NCBI GenBank assembly: GCA_001429255.1
Contig: LMJI01000002.1
Coordinates: forward strand, 545,274 to 609,273
Reading direction: 5' to 3'
Length of the DNA: 64,000 nt
Source of the DNA: Cellulomonas sp. Root930
GTDB lineage: Bacteria > Actinomycetota > Actinomycetes > Actinomycetales > Cellulomonadaceae
Shown: positions 26,364 through 35,543 of the stretch, in pieces
Position numbering within the stretch: the first letter of the stretch is position 1
Layout: every line of letters starts with the position of its first letter
Program-made: the position numbers and the translations under genes
Notes under the pieces: generated by a model
Databases searched by the model: none
What the model was told of the DNA's origin: nothing
Seen by the model: the letters and a program-made list of their open reading frames with translations, nothing else

Positions 26364-26369
26364 TAGGGT
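26364..26369 (+). promoter_or_regulatory. leaderless -10 box (TAGGGT) for ndk
   Basis: TAGGGT ends 7 nt before the ndk ATG, with no Shine-Dalgarno between. The transcript should begin at or very near the start codon. Confidence 0.5.
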
Positions 26370-26376
26370 TCAGGCC

Positions 26377-26811
26377 ATGACTGACGCACCCACCACGCAG
26401 CGCACCCTCGTCCTGGTCAAGCCGGACGGCGTCCGCCGCGGCCTGTCCGGGGAGATCGTCCGCCGCATCGAGGCCAAGGGCTACACCCTCGTCGCCGTCG
26501 AGCTCCGTGAGGCCTCCGAGGAGCTGCTGGCCGAGCACTACGCCGAGCACGCGGGCAAGCCCTTCCTCACGCCGCTGATCGAGTTCATGCGCTCCGGCCC
26601 GGTCCTCGCGGTCGTCGCCGAGGGCCACCGCGCGATCGAGGGCTTCCGTTCGCTCGCCGGCGCCACCGACCCGACGGTCGCCGCGCCCGGCACCATCCGG
26701 GGCGACCTGGGGCGCGACTGGGGCCTCAAGGTCATTCAGAACCTCGTGCACGGGTCGGACTCCGAGGAGTCGGCCGCGCGCGAGATCGCCCTCTGGTTCC
26801 CCGCGCTCTGA
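26377..26811 (+). CDS. ndk: nucleoside diphosphate kinase
   Basis: A 144-residue NDK that balances nucleoside triphosphates by ping-pong phosphotransfer. LVLVKPDGVRRG (12-23) begins the fold. The family-typical N-x-x-H-x-S/G-D-S signature appears as QNLVHGSDSEESA, with the catalytic His at about 122. Length is normal. The gene lies 21 nt after DUF4233 with its own leaderless promoter and is followed at once by a hairpin. Confidence 0.95.
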   Translation: MTDAPTTQRTLVLVKPDGVRRGLSGEIVRRIEAKGYTLVAVELREASEELLAEHYAEHAGKPFLTPLIEFMRSGPVLAVVAEGHRAIEGFRSLAGATDPTVAAPGTIRGDLGRDWGLKVIQNLVHGSDSEESAAREIALWFPAL

Positions 26812-26835
26812 CCTCAGCCTCCCCGGAGCTGAGGT
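26811..26835 (+). terminator. hairpin at the ndk stop codon
   Basis: ACCTCAGC (26811-26818) and GCTGAGGT (26828-26835) form a perfect 8-bp stem with a 9-nt loop, beginning at the last base of the ndk stop. No U tract follows. It separates ndk from the smc promoter. Confidence 0.55.
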
Positions 26836-26845
26836 GCGCGCACCT

Positions 26846-26851
26846 TAGGCT
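26846..26851 (+). promoter_or_regulatory. leaderless -10 box (TAGGCT) for smc
   Basis: TAGGCT ends 6 nt before GTG 26858, with no Shine-Dalgarno in between. Confidence 0.45.
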
Positions 26852-26857
26852 CTGTGC

Positions 26858-29800
26858 GTGCACCTCAAGACCCTCACCCTGCGGGGGTTCAAGTCGTTCG
26901 CCTCGGCGACGACCCTGAACTTCGAGCCGGGCGTCACCTGCGTGGTCGGGCCCAACGGCTCGGGCAAGTCCAACGTCGTCGACGCCTTGGCCTGGGTGAT
27001 GGGGGAGCAGGGCGCCAAGTCGCTGCGCGGCGGCAAGATGGAGGACGTCATCTTCGCCGGCACCGCCGGGCGTCCGCCGCTGGGCCGCGCCGAGGTGGCG
27101 CTCACCATCGACAACGCCGACGGCGCCCTGCCCATCGAGTACTCCGAGGTCACCATCTCGCGGACCTTGTTCCGCAACGGTGGGTCCGAGTACGCGATCA
27201 ACGGCCAGGGCTGCCGGCTGCTGGACATCCAGGACCTGCTGTCGGACTCCGGCCTGGGCCGGGAGATGCACGTCATCGTCGGCCAGGGCCAGCTCGACGC
27301 GGTCCTGCGCGCCACCCCCGAGGAGCGTCGGGGGTTCATCGAGGAGGCCGCGGGGGTCCTCAAGCACCGCAAGCGCAAGGAGAAGGCGCTCCGCAAGCTG
27401 GAGTCGATGCAGGCCAACCTCACGCGGCTCGGTGACCTGACCGGGGAGATCCGCCGCCAGCTCGGCCCGCTCGGCCGGCAGGCGGAGGTCGCCCGCAAGG
27501 CCGCGGTGGTCCAGGCGGACCTGCGCGACGCCCGCGCCCGGCTGCTCGCCGACGACCTCGCGCAGCTGACCTCCACGCTCGAGCAGGAGATCGCCGACGA
27601 GAGCGCCCTGCGCGCCCGCCGCGAGGAGGTCGAGGGTGCGCTCGCCACGACGCGAGCCCGCCTGGCCACGCTCGAGCGCGAGGCCGCCGAGGCCGCGCCC
27701 GCCCTGAGCGAGGCGAGCGAGGTCTGGTACCGGCTGTCGTCGCTGCGCGAGCGGCTGCGGGGTACGGCCTCGCTGGCTGCCGACCGCGTGCGCCTGCTCG
27801 GCAGCGCGGGGCCCGAGCGCGCCGGAGGGTCAGACCCGGACGACCTCGCCGCCCAGGCCGAGCGCGTCCGCGCGGCCGAGGCCGAGCTCGCGGCCGAGGT
27901 CGAGCTCGCCCGGGCCGCCCTCGAGGCTGCCGTCACGGCCCGCCAGGAGGCCGAGGCGGAGGCCACGGGGGCCGAGAAGGAGGTCGCCACCGCGCTGCGG
28001 GGCGCTGCCGACCGCCGCGAGGGCGTGGCGCGCCTGGCCGGCCAGGTCGCCGCACGCCGCAGCCGCGTCGAGGCGACGCAGGCCGAGCTCGGGCGCCTGC
28101 GCGAGTCCCTGGCGGCCGCCGAGCAGCGGGGGCAGGAGGCGACGACCGAGTTCGCCGTGCTCGAGTCCCAGGTGGCCGGGGTCGAGGAGGGCGAGGAGGG
28201 GCTCGACGCCGAGCACGAGGCGGCCGTCGAGGCCCTCGAGCAGGCGACCGAGCGGCTGAGCACGCTCCAGGACCGGCTGGGCGCCGCCGAGCGCGAGCGT
28301 GCCGCGCTGGAGTCCCGGGCCGAGACCCTCGAGCTCAGCCTGACGCGCAAGGACGGCGTCGGGGCGTTGCTCGCCGCGGACGGCCAGCCCGGTCTGGTCG
28401 GGTCCGTCGCGGCGCTGCTGGCGGTCGACCCGGAGAACGAGGAGGCGATCGTCGCCGCGCTCGGTGCGGTGGCCGACGCCGTCGCGGTCGACTCGGTCGA
28501 CGCGGCCGTGGACGCCATCCGCTACCTGCGCACCGAGGACGCGGGCCGCGCGACGCTCCTGGTCAGCGGCGCCACGGCGGCCGCGACACCCGTGACCGAC
28601 GTGCCGGCCGGCGCGTCGCGTGCGGTCGACCTCGTGCGCGCCCCGGAGCACGTGCGGGCCGCGGTCGAGACGCTGCTCGCCGACGTGGTGGTCGTCGACG
28701 ACCTCGCGGCCGCGCGGGCGATCGTCGCCGTCCGGCCCGACCTCGTCGTCGCCACCCGCACCGGCGACGTCCTGTCCCAGCACCGCGCGTCCGGCGGCTC
28801 GGCGACGGCCCCGAGCGCGCTGCACCTGCAGGCGGCACTCGACCAGGCACGCTCCGGCGCGTCCCGAGCCACCGCGGACGCCGAGCGCCTCCGGTTCGAG
28901 CTCTCCGGCGCCACCGAGGCCCTCTCGGCGGCCCGTGAGGCGCACGAGCGCACCCTCGACCGGCTCAACGAGTCCGACGCCGCGCTGGCCGCCGTCGCCG
29001 AGCAGCTGGGCCACCTCGGCTCGACGGCCCGTGCCGCGAATGCCGAGGCGGCGCGGCTGCAGCAGTCGCTCGAGGCGGCGTCGCAGACGCTCCAGGCCGA
29101 CAGCGCTGAGCTGGCCGAGCTCACCGAGCGCCTCGCGGCCGCCGAGGTCGAGCCGGCCGAGAGCGAGGCGGCGATCGTCGAGGGCAGCGCCCGTCGCGAC
29201 CGGCTGGCCGAGCTGGCGTCGGGTGCGCGCGCCCGGGAGACCGAGGCGCGGCTGACCCTGCGGACCGGCGAGGAGCGGGCACGGGCGCTCTCCGGCCGGG
29301 CCGAGTCCCTCGAGCGGGCCGCCCAGTCCGAGCGGGTGGCCCGCGAGCGCGCCGCCGAGCGCGAGCGCGCCCGGTCGCGCCAGGCGACCGTGGCCCAGTC
29401 GGTGCGCGACGGGGCAACGCAGGCGCTGGTGGTGCTGGACGAGTCCCTGCGGCGGGCGTCGGCGGAACGCGACGCGGCCGAGACTGCTCGTGGCGAGCGG
29501 GACCGCGAGGTCACCGCCGCGCGCGCCGAGGTCGACGTCCGCGCCGCCGAGCTGGCCCAGCTCACCGACGTCGCCCACCGCGACGAGGTGGCCCGCACCC
29601 AGCAGCGGCTGCGGATCGAGGCGCTGCAGGCGCGCGCGATCGACGACCTGGGCCTGGACCCGGCCGTCCTGCTCGACGAGTACGGGCCGCACCAGCCCGT
29701 CCCCGTGATCACCGTGCCGGGTGCGGAGGTGGACCCCGACGCACCGACCGAGGTCCCGTACGTGCGCGAGCAGCAGGAGAAGCGGCTGCGTGCCGCCGAG

Positions 29801-30424
29801 CGCGCGCTCTCGCTGCTCGGCCGCGTCAACCCGCTGGCGCTCGAGGAGTTCGCCGCGCTGGAGGAGCGCCACCAGTTCCTGGTGGAGCAGCTGGCGGACC
29901 TGAAGAAGTCCCGCACCGACCTGCTCGAGATCGTCCGCGAGATCGACGAGCGCGTCGAGCAGGTGTTCGCCGAGGCCTACCGCGACACCGCCGCGGCGTT
30001 CGACGTCGTCTTCCCGCGGCTGTTCCCGGGGGGCGAGGGCCGGCTCGTGCTCACCGACCCGGACAACATGCTGACCACCGGCATCGAGGTCGAGGCGCGC
30101 CCGGCCGGCAAGAAGGTCAAGCGGCTGTCGCTGCTCTCGGGCGGCGAGCGGTCGCTCACCGCGGTCGCCCTGCTCGTGGCCATCTTCAAGGCGCGGCCCA
30201 GCCCGTTCTACGTGATGGACGAGGTCGAGGCCGCCCTGGACGACGCCAACCTCGGCCGGTTGCTCGAGCTCTTCCGTGAGCTCCAGGAGGACTCGCAGCT
30301 CATCGTGGTCACGCACCAGAAGCGCACGATGGAGATCGCCGACGCCCTGTACGGCGTCACGATGCGCGGCGACGGCGTCACCACCGTCATCAGCCAGCGG
30401 ATGCGCGAGGACGTCGCCGTCTGA
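26858..30424 (+). CDS. smc: chromosome segregation protein SMC
   Basis: A 1188-residue condensin ATPase that folds and helps separate the chromosome. The N-terminal half-ATPase has FKSFAS and Walker A GPNGSGKSN (about 31-39). Long coiled coils rich in Ala, Glu and Arg run to a hinge near 500-640 (start of hinge: GVGALLAADG). A second coiled coil leads to the C-terminal half with the signature LLSGGERSLTA and Walker B YVMDEVEAALDD. Length is usual for the family. The GTG start fits FKSF-type SMCs (MHLKTLTLRGFKSF). Confidence 0.96.
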   Translation: MHLKTLTLRGFKSFASATTLNFEPGVTCVVGPNGSGKSNVVDALAWVMGEQGAKSLRGGKMEDVIFAGTAGRPPLGRAEVALTIDNADGALPIEYSEVTISRTLFRNGGSEYAINGQGCRLLDIQDLLSDSGLGREMHVIVGQGQLDAVLRATPEERRGFIEEAAGVLKHRKRKEKALRKLESMQANLTRLGDLTGEIRRQLGPLGRQAEVARKAAVVQADLRDARARLLADDLAQLTSTLEQEIADESALRARREEVEGALATTRARLATLEREAAEAAPALSEASEVWYRLSSLRERLRGTASLAADRVRLLGSAGPERAGGSDPDDLAAQAERVRAAEAELAAEVELARAALEAAVTARQEAEAEATGAEKEVATALRGAADRREGVARLAGQVAARRSRVEATQAELGRLRESLAAAEQRGQEATTEFAVLESQVAGVEEGEEGLDAEHEAAVEALEQATERLSTLQDRLGAAERERAALESRAETLELSLTRKDGVGALLAADGQPGLVGSVAALLAVDPENEEAIVAALGAVADAVAVDSVDAAVDAIRYLRTEDAGRATLLVSGATAAATPVTDVPAGASRAVDLVRAPEHVRAAVETLLADVVVVDDLAAARAIVAVRPDLVVATRTGDVLSQHRASGGSATAPSALHLQAALDQARSGASRATADAERLRFELSGATEALSAAREAHERTLDRLNESDAALAAVAEQLGHLGSTARAANAEAARLQQSLEAASQTLQADSAELAELTERLAAAEVEPAESEAAIVEGSARRDRLAELASGARARETEARLTLRTGEERARALSGRAESLERAAQSERVARERAAERERARSRQATVAQSVRDGATQALVVLDESLRRASAERDAAETARGERDREVTAARAEVDVRAAELAQLTDVAHRDEVARTQQRLRIEALQARAIDDLGLDPAVLLDEYGPHQPVPVITVPGAEVDPDAPTEVPYVREQQEKRLRAAERALSLLGRVNPLALEEFAALEERHQFLVEQLADLKKSRTDLLEIVREIDERVEQVFAEAYRDTAAAFDVVFPRLFPGGEGRLVLTDPDNMLTTGIEVEARPAGKKVKRLSLLSGGERSLTAVALLVAIFKARPSPFYVMDEVEAALDDANLGRLLELFRELQEDSQLIVVTHQKRTMEIADALYGVTMRGDGVTTVISQRMREDVAV

Positions 30425-30470
30425 CCGGTGCGGGCTCACCCTGCAGCGTGTGGAGATTGTGTGCCGTTTG

Positions 30471-30485
30471 ACGCTCCCTGAGCGT
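30471..30485 (+). terminator. small hairpin after smc
   Basis: ACGCTC and GAGCGT form a 6-bp stem with a 3-nt loop, 46 nt after the smc stop. It could be a weak terminator; no U tract. Confidence 0.3.
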
Positions 30486-30526
30486 GGGGCGCAGACGGAC
30501 CGACGATCGGCGCGGACACTGGGGGC

Positions 30527-30856
30527 ATGGCCATCTTCGTCGCGATCTTCCTGGCCCTCCTCGTCGCCGCCGGGGTGCTGCTCGCTGCGAGCGTCGCCAG
30601 CTCGGCCAAGGACAAGGGTGAGTCCCCGTTCCGCACCTTCCGCACCGCGTGGTCGGGGCGGAAGAACCCCGACACCGACCAGCGTGCGGCGGCCGACGCC
30701 GCCGCGGTGGAGCCGGTCGACCTCTCGCTCGCCCAGTTCCTGCGAGAGACGGTCGACGAGGGTGAGGCGTACCTGCAGGTGGACGACCTCGCGGCAACCC
30801 TCCAGCGGGCCCGCGACAAGGCCGCGGGCGTGCTGCCCGGCAACCGCAACCGCTGA
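30527..30856 (+). CDS. small single-pass membrane protein between smc and ftsY
   Basis: A 109-residue protein. One membrane helix occupies residues 2-26 (AIFVAIFLALLVAAGVLLAA), followed by a charged cytoplasmic tail with a likely helix near 65-100. No family function is known to me. GACACT ends 6 nt before the ATG, a weak form of the leaderless -10 pattern. Its place between smc and ftsY hints at a role near the membrane or division apparatus, but this is only context. Confidence 0.7.
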   Translation: MAIFVAIFLALLVAAGVLLAASVASSAKDKGESPFRTFRTAWSGRKNPDTDQRAAADAAAVEPVDLSLAQFLRETVDEGEAYLQVDDLAATLQRARDKAAGVLPGNRNR

Positions 30857-30915
30857 GGTCTGCCGTCTGACGCGCCGGTTCGCGTCCTGAGCCTGCCGCC
30901 CGACAGACTGTCCCG

Positions 30916-32100
30916 GTGACCAACGAGACGCTCGAGATCCTCCTGGCCGCCGGCATCCCGACGGTCATCGCCGTCGCGCTGGCGACCGTCTTCGTCCGCC
31001 GCCGTCGCGGCTCGACGACCGACGAGGCGCCCCCGACCGTCGACGTGCCGGCCCCGGCGCCGGCTCCGGAGGTCGACGCCCCCGCGGCCACGGCCCCTGC
31101 GCCACCCACCGAGGTGCTGCCCGAGGAGGCCGAGGCGCCCCCGGCCCTCGAGGTCCCGGCGCCGGTCGCCGGTCGGCTCTCCCGGCTGCGGGACCGGCTC
31201 GCCCGCTCCGGGTCGCCGCTGGGCACCCGCCTGCTCGCCGTCCTGTCCAAGGACCACCTCACCGAGGACGACTGGGACGAGCTCGAGGAGACCCTGCTCC
31301 TGGCCGACGTCGGTGCAGGCCCCTCCGCTGAGCTCATCGACGCCCTGCGCACGCGCGTCCGCGTCGAGGGCCTCAAAGACCCGGCGCACGTCCGCGCGCT
31401 CCTGCGTGAGCAGCTCCTCGCGCTCGTCGACCCGTCCCTCGACCGCAGCCTGAACACGGCGCACGGGGCGGCCGCCGACGGCTCGCAGGTCCCCGCGGTC
31501 GTCCTGGTCGTGGGCGTCAACGGCACCGGCAAGACCACGACGGTCGGCAAGCTCGCGCGCGTGCTCGTCGCCGAGGGGAAGACGGTCGTGCTCGGTGCGG
31601 CGGACACGTTCCGCGCGGCCGCCGCCGACCAGCTGCAGACGTGGGGCTCGCGCGTCGGCGTGCACACGGTCCGGTCGGACCGCGACGGCGCCGACCCCGC
31701 GGCCGTGGCGTTCGACGCCGTCCGCACGGGCCGCGCCGAGGGGATCGACGTGGTGCTCGTGGACACCGCCGGACGCCTGCAGAACAAGGCCGGGCTGATG
31801 GACGAGCTCGGCAAGATCACCCGCGTGATCACGCGCGAGGCGCCCCTGTCCGAGGTGCTCCTGGTGCTCGACGCGACCACCGGGCAGAACGGTCTGAACC
31901 AGGCGCGCGTGTTCAGCGAGGTCGCCGGCGTGACGGGCATCGTGCTCACCAAGCTCGACGGCACGGCCAAGGGCGGGATCGTCGTCGCCGTGCAGCGCGA
32001 GCTGGGCGTCCCGGTCAAGCTGGTCGGCCTCGGCGAGGGCCCGGACGACCTGGCGCCGTTCGACCCGGAGGCCTTCGTCGACGCCCTGCTCCAGGGCTGA
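30916..32100 (+). CDS. ftsY: signal recognition particle receptor FtsY
   Basis: A 394-residue SRP receptor GTPase that docks ribosome-SRP complexes at the membrane. An N-terminal membrane helix (about 5-27) is followed by a Pro/Ala/Glu-rich linker (30-90). The NG domain then shows VGVNGTGKTTTVGKLA (P-loop), AADTFRAAAADQL, DTAGRLQNK and TKLDGTAKGG. The N-terminal anchor is typical of actinobacterial FtsY. The GTG lacks a Shine-Dalgarno; CAGACT lies 6 nt upstream, suggesting a leaderless mRNA. Confidence 0.95.
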   Translation: MTNETLEILLAAGIPTVIAVALATVFVRRRRGSTTDEAPPTVDVPAPAPAPEVDAPAATAPAPPTEVLPEEAEAPPALEVPAPVAGRLSRLRDRLARSGSPLGTRLLAVLSKDHLTEDDWDELEETLLLADVGAGPSAELIDALRTRVRVEGLKDPAHVRALLREQLLALVDPSLDRSLNTAHGAAADGSQVPAVVLVVGVNGTGKTTTVGKLARVLVAEGKTVVLGAADTFRAAAADQLQTWGSRVGVHTVRSDRDGADPAAVAFDAVRTGRAEGIDVVLVDTAGRLQNKAGLMDELGKITRVITREAPLSEVLLVLDATTGQNGLNQARVFSEVAGVTGIVLTKLDGTAKGGIVVAVQRELGVPVKLVGLGEGPDDLAPFDPEAFVDALLQG

Positions 32101-32146
32101 GACGGGGGATCGAGGTCGGCGGCGACCCCGGCGTCTCGAGGGCCGA

Positions 32147-33739
32147 TCAGCGCCGAGGCACAGCGATCGCCACGACGCCCCCTGCGACGACGGCGGCAGA
32201 GGCCAGGCCGCCGAGGACAGGTGCCGGGACGACCGTCATCGCGACGGCCACCCCCGTCCCGGTGAGGACCGCCAGCCACCCGACCCGAGGGCCCTGGGTT
32301 CCGGCCGACGCGACCGCGAGCGCTGCTGAGACGGCCGTCAGGCTCGCTACGACGGCGATCGGGAGGAGCGCGCCGACGACGAACACGTCCGCCCCGATCT
32401 CCTGGCCGGAGACGACGGCCCAGCCCTGGTTCGCGAGGACCGCGAGGGCGGAGACGGGCACCGCGCCGAGGGCGAGCCCGAGGCCGGTCGCGGAACGCGC
32501 CGAGCTGGAGCGCGAGACGACCCGCCGGCTGCTCAGGGCGAGCGTCAGCAGGATCGCAGGGCTGAACAGGACGATGCCCATGGGCACGGGGTGGTCCAGG
32601 GTGGTCGGCTCGCCGGGGAGGGGCACGACGAGCTCGGTCCCCGGTCGGTAGGTGAACCCGATGCGCGTCCAGGTGCCGTCCTCGGCGCGGACCGCGACAC
32701 CGTCGTCGCCGTTGGCGGCGTAGACACGGAACCCGTCCGCGGTCGGGAGGATCGTGACGCCCACGGTCCGCAGGAACAGGCCTGAAGCCTCGTAGCGCCG
32801 CTCCAGCTCGTCCAGGGCGCCGTCCGGAACCGCCCAGTCCTCCTGCCACGACCTCCCCCCGTCATCGCTGCGGTCGACGCCGAGCCCGTGGTCCGCGGCC
32901 CGGAAGCACGGGGTGTCGTCGGGCGCGACGCACGCGGACGCGACCGTGCCGCCCGTGCGTTGCACGGTGGTCGCGACCAGCGTGGCCTCGTCCGTGTAGG
33001 CGTACACGGCCCGCCAGTCGCGCCCGTCCACCCCGAGGTACCAGGAGGCGCTCGCAGGGTCGCTGGAGTCGGAGTCGCCGACGACCACGACGTCCCCGAC
33101 GACGACGACCTGCTGCGCTCCTACCCGGTGCGTCGCGCTCGTGGCGGCGGTCGCGAGCACCGTCACGGGGAGAAGGACCATCACGAGGGCTGCGCGTGGG
33201 GCGACGCCCCGGCTCGTCCAGCTGACGCGGGCGCGCGCGTACGCGAACGTCAGGGCCACCGGCAGAACGACCAGGTCCCACCGGTCGGCCAGCACGACGC
33301 TCGGGCCGGCGAGCGAGCTGAGCACGGACGACGCCGCCTCGGCGGCCGCCGCGTTCGTCTTCACGACGACGAACGCAGCGCCGGTCACGGCGAGCGCGAC
33401 ACCGGAGCCGACACGCGCGGTGAGCCCGCGGTAGCCGGCCACGTGCGCGGCCCCGGCCAGGGCCGTCGCCACCAGCGGGGGCGCCACCACCAACCACGCG
33501 AGGTCCGAGAGCTTGCCGGTCCACCAGGTGCCGAACGCTGCTTTGGCCACGTGGTCGTTGACGACCAGCACGACGAGCGCCGCGCACGTGCTCCAGTGCG
33601 TCAGCCACGCCAGGGCGGCCGCAGTCGGGCGGGCTGCGGGTACGTCGGGGAGGGCCACCTCGCGAGCATCGACAGGCGCGGTGCGCGACTTGACCGGGGG
33701 GTCCCACGAGCGCTCGGCTCCTGGACGGCCGATCACCAC
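32147..33739 (-). CDS. uncharacterised polytopic membrane protein
   Basis: A 530-residue protein with about five membrane helices in the first 210 residues, a large extracytoplasmic region (about 210-385) and about four helices at the end. The N-terminal segment has NDHVAKAAFGTWWTGKLSDL, a pattern I associate with uncharacterised proteins carrying N-D-H-x-x-K and T-G-K-L-S-D motifs. The outer region contains DDGGRSWQEDW, a BNR/sialidase-like repeat, and two Cys. It lies antisense between ftsY and amtB, which are usually adjacent in related genomes. The GTG at 33739 is the first usable start. Function unknown. Confidence 0.75.
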   Translation of the reverse strand: MVIGRPGAERSWDPPVKSRTAPVDAREVALPDVPAARPTAAALAWLTHWSTCAALVVLVVNDHVAKAAFGTWWTGKLSDLAWLVVAPPLVATALAGAAHVAGYRGLTARVGSGVALAVTGAAFVVVKTNAAAAEAASSVLSSLAGPSVVLADRWDLVVLPVALTFAYARARVSWTSRGVAPRAALVMVLLPVTVLATAATSATHRVGAQQVVVVGDVVVVGDSDSSDPASASWYLGVDGRDWRAVYAYTDEATLVATTVQRTGGTVASACVAPDDTPCFRAADHGLGVDRSDDGGRSWQEDWAVPDGALDELERRYEASGLFLRTVGVTILPTADGFRVYAANGDDGVAVRAEDGTWTRIGFTYRPGTELVVPLPGEPTTLDHPVPMGIVLFSPAILLTLALSSRRVVSRSSSARSATGLGLALGAVPVSALAVLANQGWAVVSGQEIGADVFVVGALLPIAVVASLTAVSAALAVASAGTQGPRVGWLAVLTGTGVAVAMTVVPAPVLGGLASAAVVAGGVVAIAVPRR

Positions 33740-33770
33740 GAAACCGAACGTTTACGTGCGGAAGCGGCTT

Positions 33771-33786
33771 GTCACACCGACGTAAC
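33771..33786 (+). promoter_or_regulatory. possible nitrogen-regulator half-site upstream of amtB
   Basis: GTCAC-N6-GTAAC resembles the half-box recognised by GlnR upstream of actinobacterial amtB genes (gTnAC-N6-GaAAC). The second half-box of the usual tandem is not clear. The 133-bp gap to the divergent membrane gene contains nothing else I recognise. Confidence 0.25.
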
Positions 33787-33872
33787 GTCCCTCGCCTCTC
33801 ACCGAAACTCGCTTCGTCGACTGTGATCCCCGGACCAGCCACCCCCGGCTGGCGAGTGGAGAGGCGATCTCG

Positions 33873-35180
33873 ATGGAATTCGAGCTGGACAGCGGGAACA
33901 CGGCGTTTATGCTCACCGCCGCGTCGCTCGTGCTGCTGATGACGCCGGGGCTGGCGTTCTTCTACGGCGGCATGGTGCGCGGCAAGAGCGTGCTGAACAT
34001 GATGATGATGAGCTTCAGCGCCATCGGCGTGGCGGGTCTCATCTGGGTGCTCTACGGCTACTCCGGTGCGTTCGGCCCGGACCTCGGCGGCGGGTGGCTC
34101 GGCAACCCGTTCGAGTTCTTCGGCCTGCAGGGCGCCACGGACGACCAGAGCCTGATGGCCGCCTCGGGTGTGCCGTTCCTGGTGGCCGCGGGCTACCAGG
34201 CGACCTTCGCGATCATCACGGTCGCGCTCATCTCGGGTGCCGTGGCGGACCGCATCAAGTTCGGTGCGTGGCTCGTCTTCACGGCCGTCTGGGTGACCGT
34301 CGTCTACATGCCGCTCGCCCACTGGGTGTGGGGCGGTGGCCTCCTGAGCGCCACGGGCCTCACGGAGGGTCTCTCGACCCCGATCGACTTCGCCGGTGGA
34401 ACGGTCGTCCACATCAACGCCGGTACCGCCGGCCTGGTGCTGGCGCTCGTGCTCGGCAAGCGCAAGGGCTTCGGCAAGGAGGCCATGCGGCCGCACAACC
34501 TGCCGTTCGTCATGCTCGGTGCCGCGCTCCTGTGGTTCGGCTGGTTCGGCTTCAACGCCGGCTCGGAGTTCGCCGCCGACGGCACGGCCGGCCGCGCCTG
34601 GCTCAACACCCTCCTGGCCACCGGCGTCGCGATGCTCGCCTGGCTCGCCACGGAGAAGCTGCGTGACGGTCACGCCACGTCGCTCGGTGCCGCGTCCGGC
34701 ATCGTCGCGGGCCTGGTCGCCATCACGCCGGCCGCCGCGGCGGTCGACACGTGGGGTGCCATCGCCATCGGCATCGTCGCGGGTGTCCTCTGCGCCCTCG
34801 CTGTCGGCCTGAAGTTCCGGTTCGGCTACGACGACTCGCTCGACGTCGTCGGTGTCCACCTCGTCGGTGGTCTGGTGGGGACGATCCTCATCGGCCTCTT
34901 CGCCACGGACTCGAACAGCACCTGGTACCCGGACGGTGCACTGAACGGTCTGTTCTACGGTGGCGGCGTCACTCAGCTCGCCACCCAGACGATCGTCGCG
35001 CTCGCCGCGGTGCTGTTCAGCTTCACGGCGACGTACGTCATCGCACTCATCCTCAAGGCGACCATCGGTCTGCGGGTCTCCGACGAGGCCGAGGCCGGCG
35101 GGGTCGACCTGGCGCTGCACGCTGAGACCGCATACGAGACGCTGGGCGTCGGCGCCCGCGTCGTGACGGAGGTGAAGTGA
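33873..35180 (+). CDS. amtB: ammonium transporter AmtB
   Basis: A 435-residue Amt channel with eleven predicted membrane helices. Typical segments are TPGLAFFYGGMVRGKSVLNM (33-52), HWVWGGG, DFAGGTVVHINAG (pore His) and the C-terminal GVDLALH tail that contacts PII. It conducts ammonium or ammonia across the membrane. The ATG follows GGAGAGG by 8 nt. Its stop overlaps the glnK ATG (TGATG), the classic amtB-glnK coupling for PII-gated ammonium uptake. Confidence 0.95.
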   Translation: MEFELDSGNTAFMLTAASLVLLMTPGLAFFYGGMVRGKSVLNMMMMSFSAIGVAGLIWVLYGYSGAFGPDLGGGWLGNPFEFFGLQGATDDQSLMAASGVPFLVAAGYQATFAIITVALISGAVADRIKFGAWLVFTAVWVTVVYMPLAHWVWGGGLLSATGLTEGLSTPIDFAGGTVVHINAGTAGLVLALVLGKRKGFGKEAMRPHNLPFVMLGAALLWFGWFGFNAGSEFAADGTAGRAWLNTLLATGVAMLAWLATEKLRDGHATSLGAASGIVAGLVAITPAAAAVDTWGAIAIGIVAGVLCALAVGLKFRFGYDDSLDVVGVHLVGGLVGTILIGLFATDSNSTWYPDGALNGLFYGGGVTQLATQTIVALAAVLFSFTATYVIALILKATIGLRVSDEAEAGGVDLALHAETAYETLGVGARVVTEVK

Positions 35181-35521
35181 TGACGAAGCTCGTGACGGCG
35201 GTCATCCAGCCGCACCGGCTGGACGATGTGAAGTCGGCCCTCGAGGCCGCAGGCGTCCGTGGTCTCACCGTGAGCGAGGCCAGCGGCTACGGCCGCCAGC
35301 GCGGTCACACCGAGGTCTACCGCGGTGCGGAGTACACGGTCGACCTGGTTCCCAAGGTCAAGATCGACGTGCTCGTCAGCGACGCGGACGTGGTCAGCGT
35401 GACCGACGTCATCGTCCGTGCGGCGCAGACCGGCAAGATCGGCGACGGCAAGGTCTGGGTCGTGCCGGTCGAGGACGTGGCTCGCGTCCGCACCGGTGAG
35501 CACGGCGACGACGCCCTCTGA
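35180..35521 (+). CDS. glnK: nitrogen regulatory PII protein
   Basis: A 113-residue trimeric PII signal protein. The T-loop GRQRGHTEVYRGAEYTVDLV includes the Tyr (about 51) that is modified by GlnD in this operon type (adenylylated in studied actinobacteria). VDVLVSD-like and GDGKVWV segments form the nucleotide-binding clefts. It senses ATP/ADP and 2-oxoglutarate and blocks AmtB when unmodified. The start overlaps the amtB stop. A 16-bp hairpin lies downstream, within the glnD reading frame. Confidence 0.95.
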   Translation: MTKLVTAVIQPHRLDDVKSALEAAGVRGLTVSEASGYGRQRGHTEVYRGAEYTVDLVPKVKIDVLVSDADVVSVTDVIVRAAQTGKIGDGKVWVVPVEDVARVRTGEHGDDAL

Positions 35522-35543
35522 TCAGGACGGCTGACTGCCACAC

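Noticed and set aside
33740..33786. A full tandem GlnR box before amtB
   Set aside because: Only one half-box of the expected pair is convincing, so it is listed as a low-confidence site and not as a finding.
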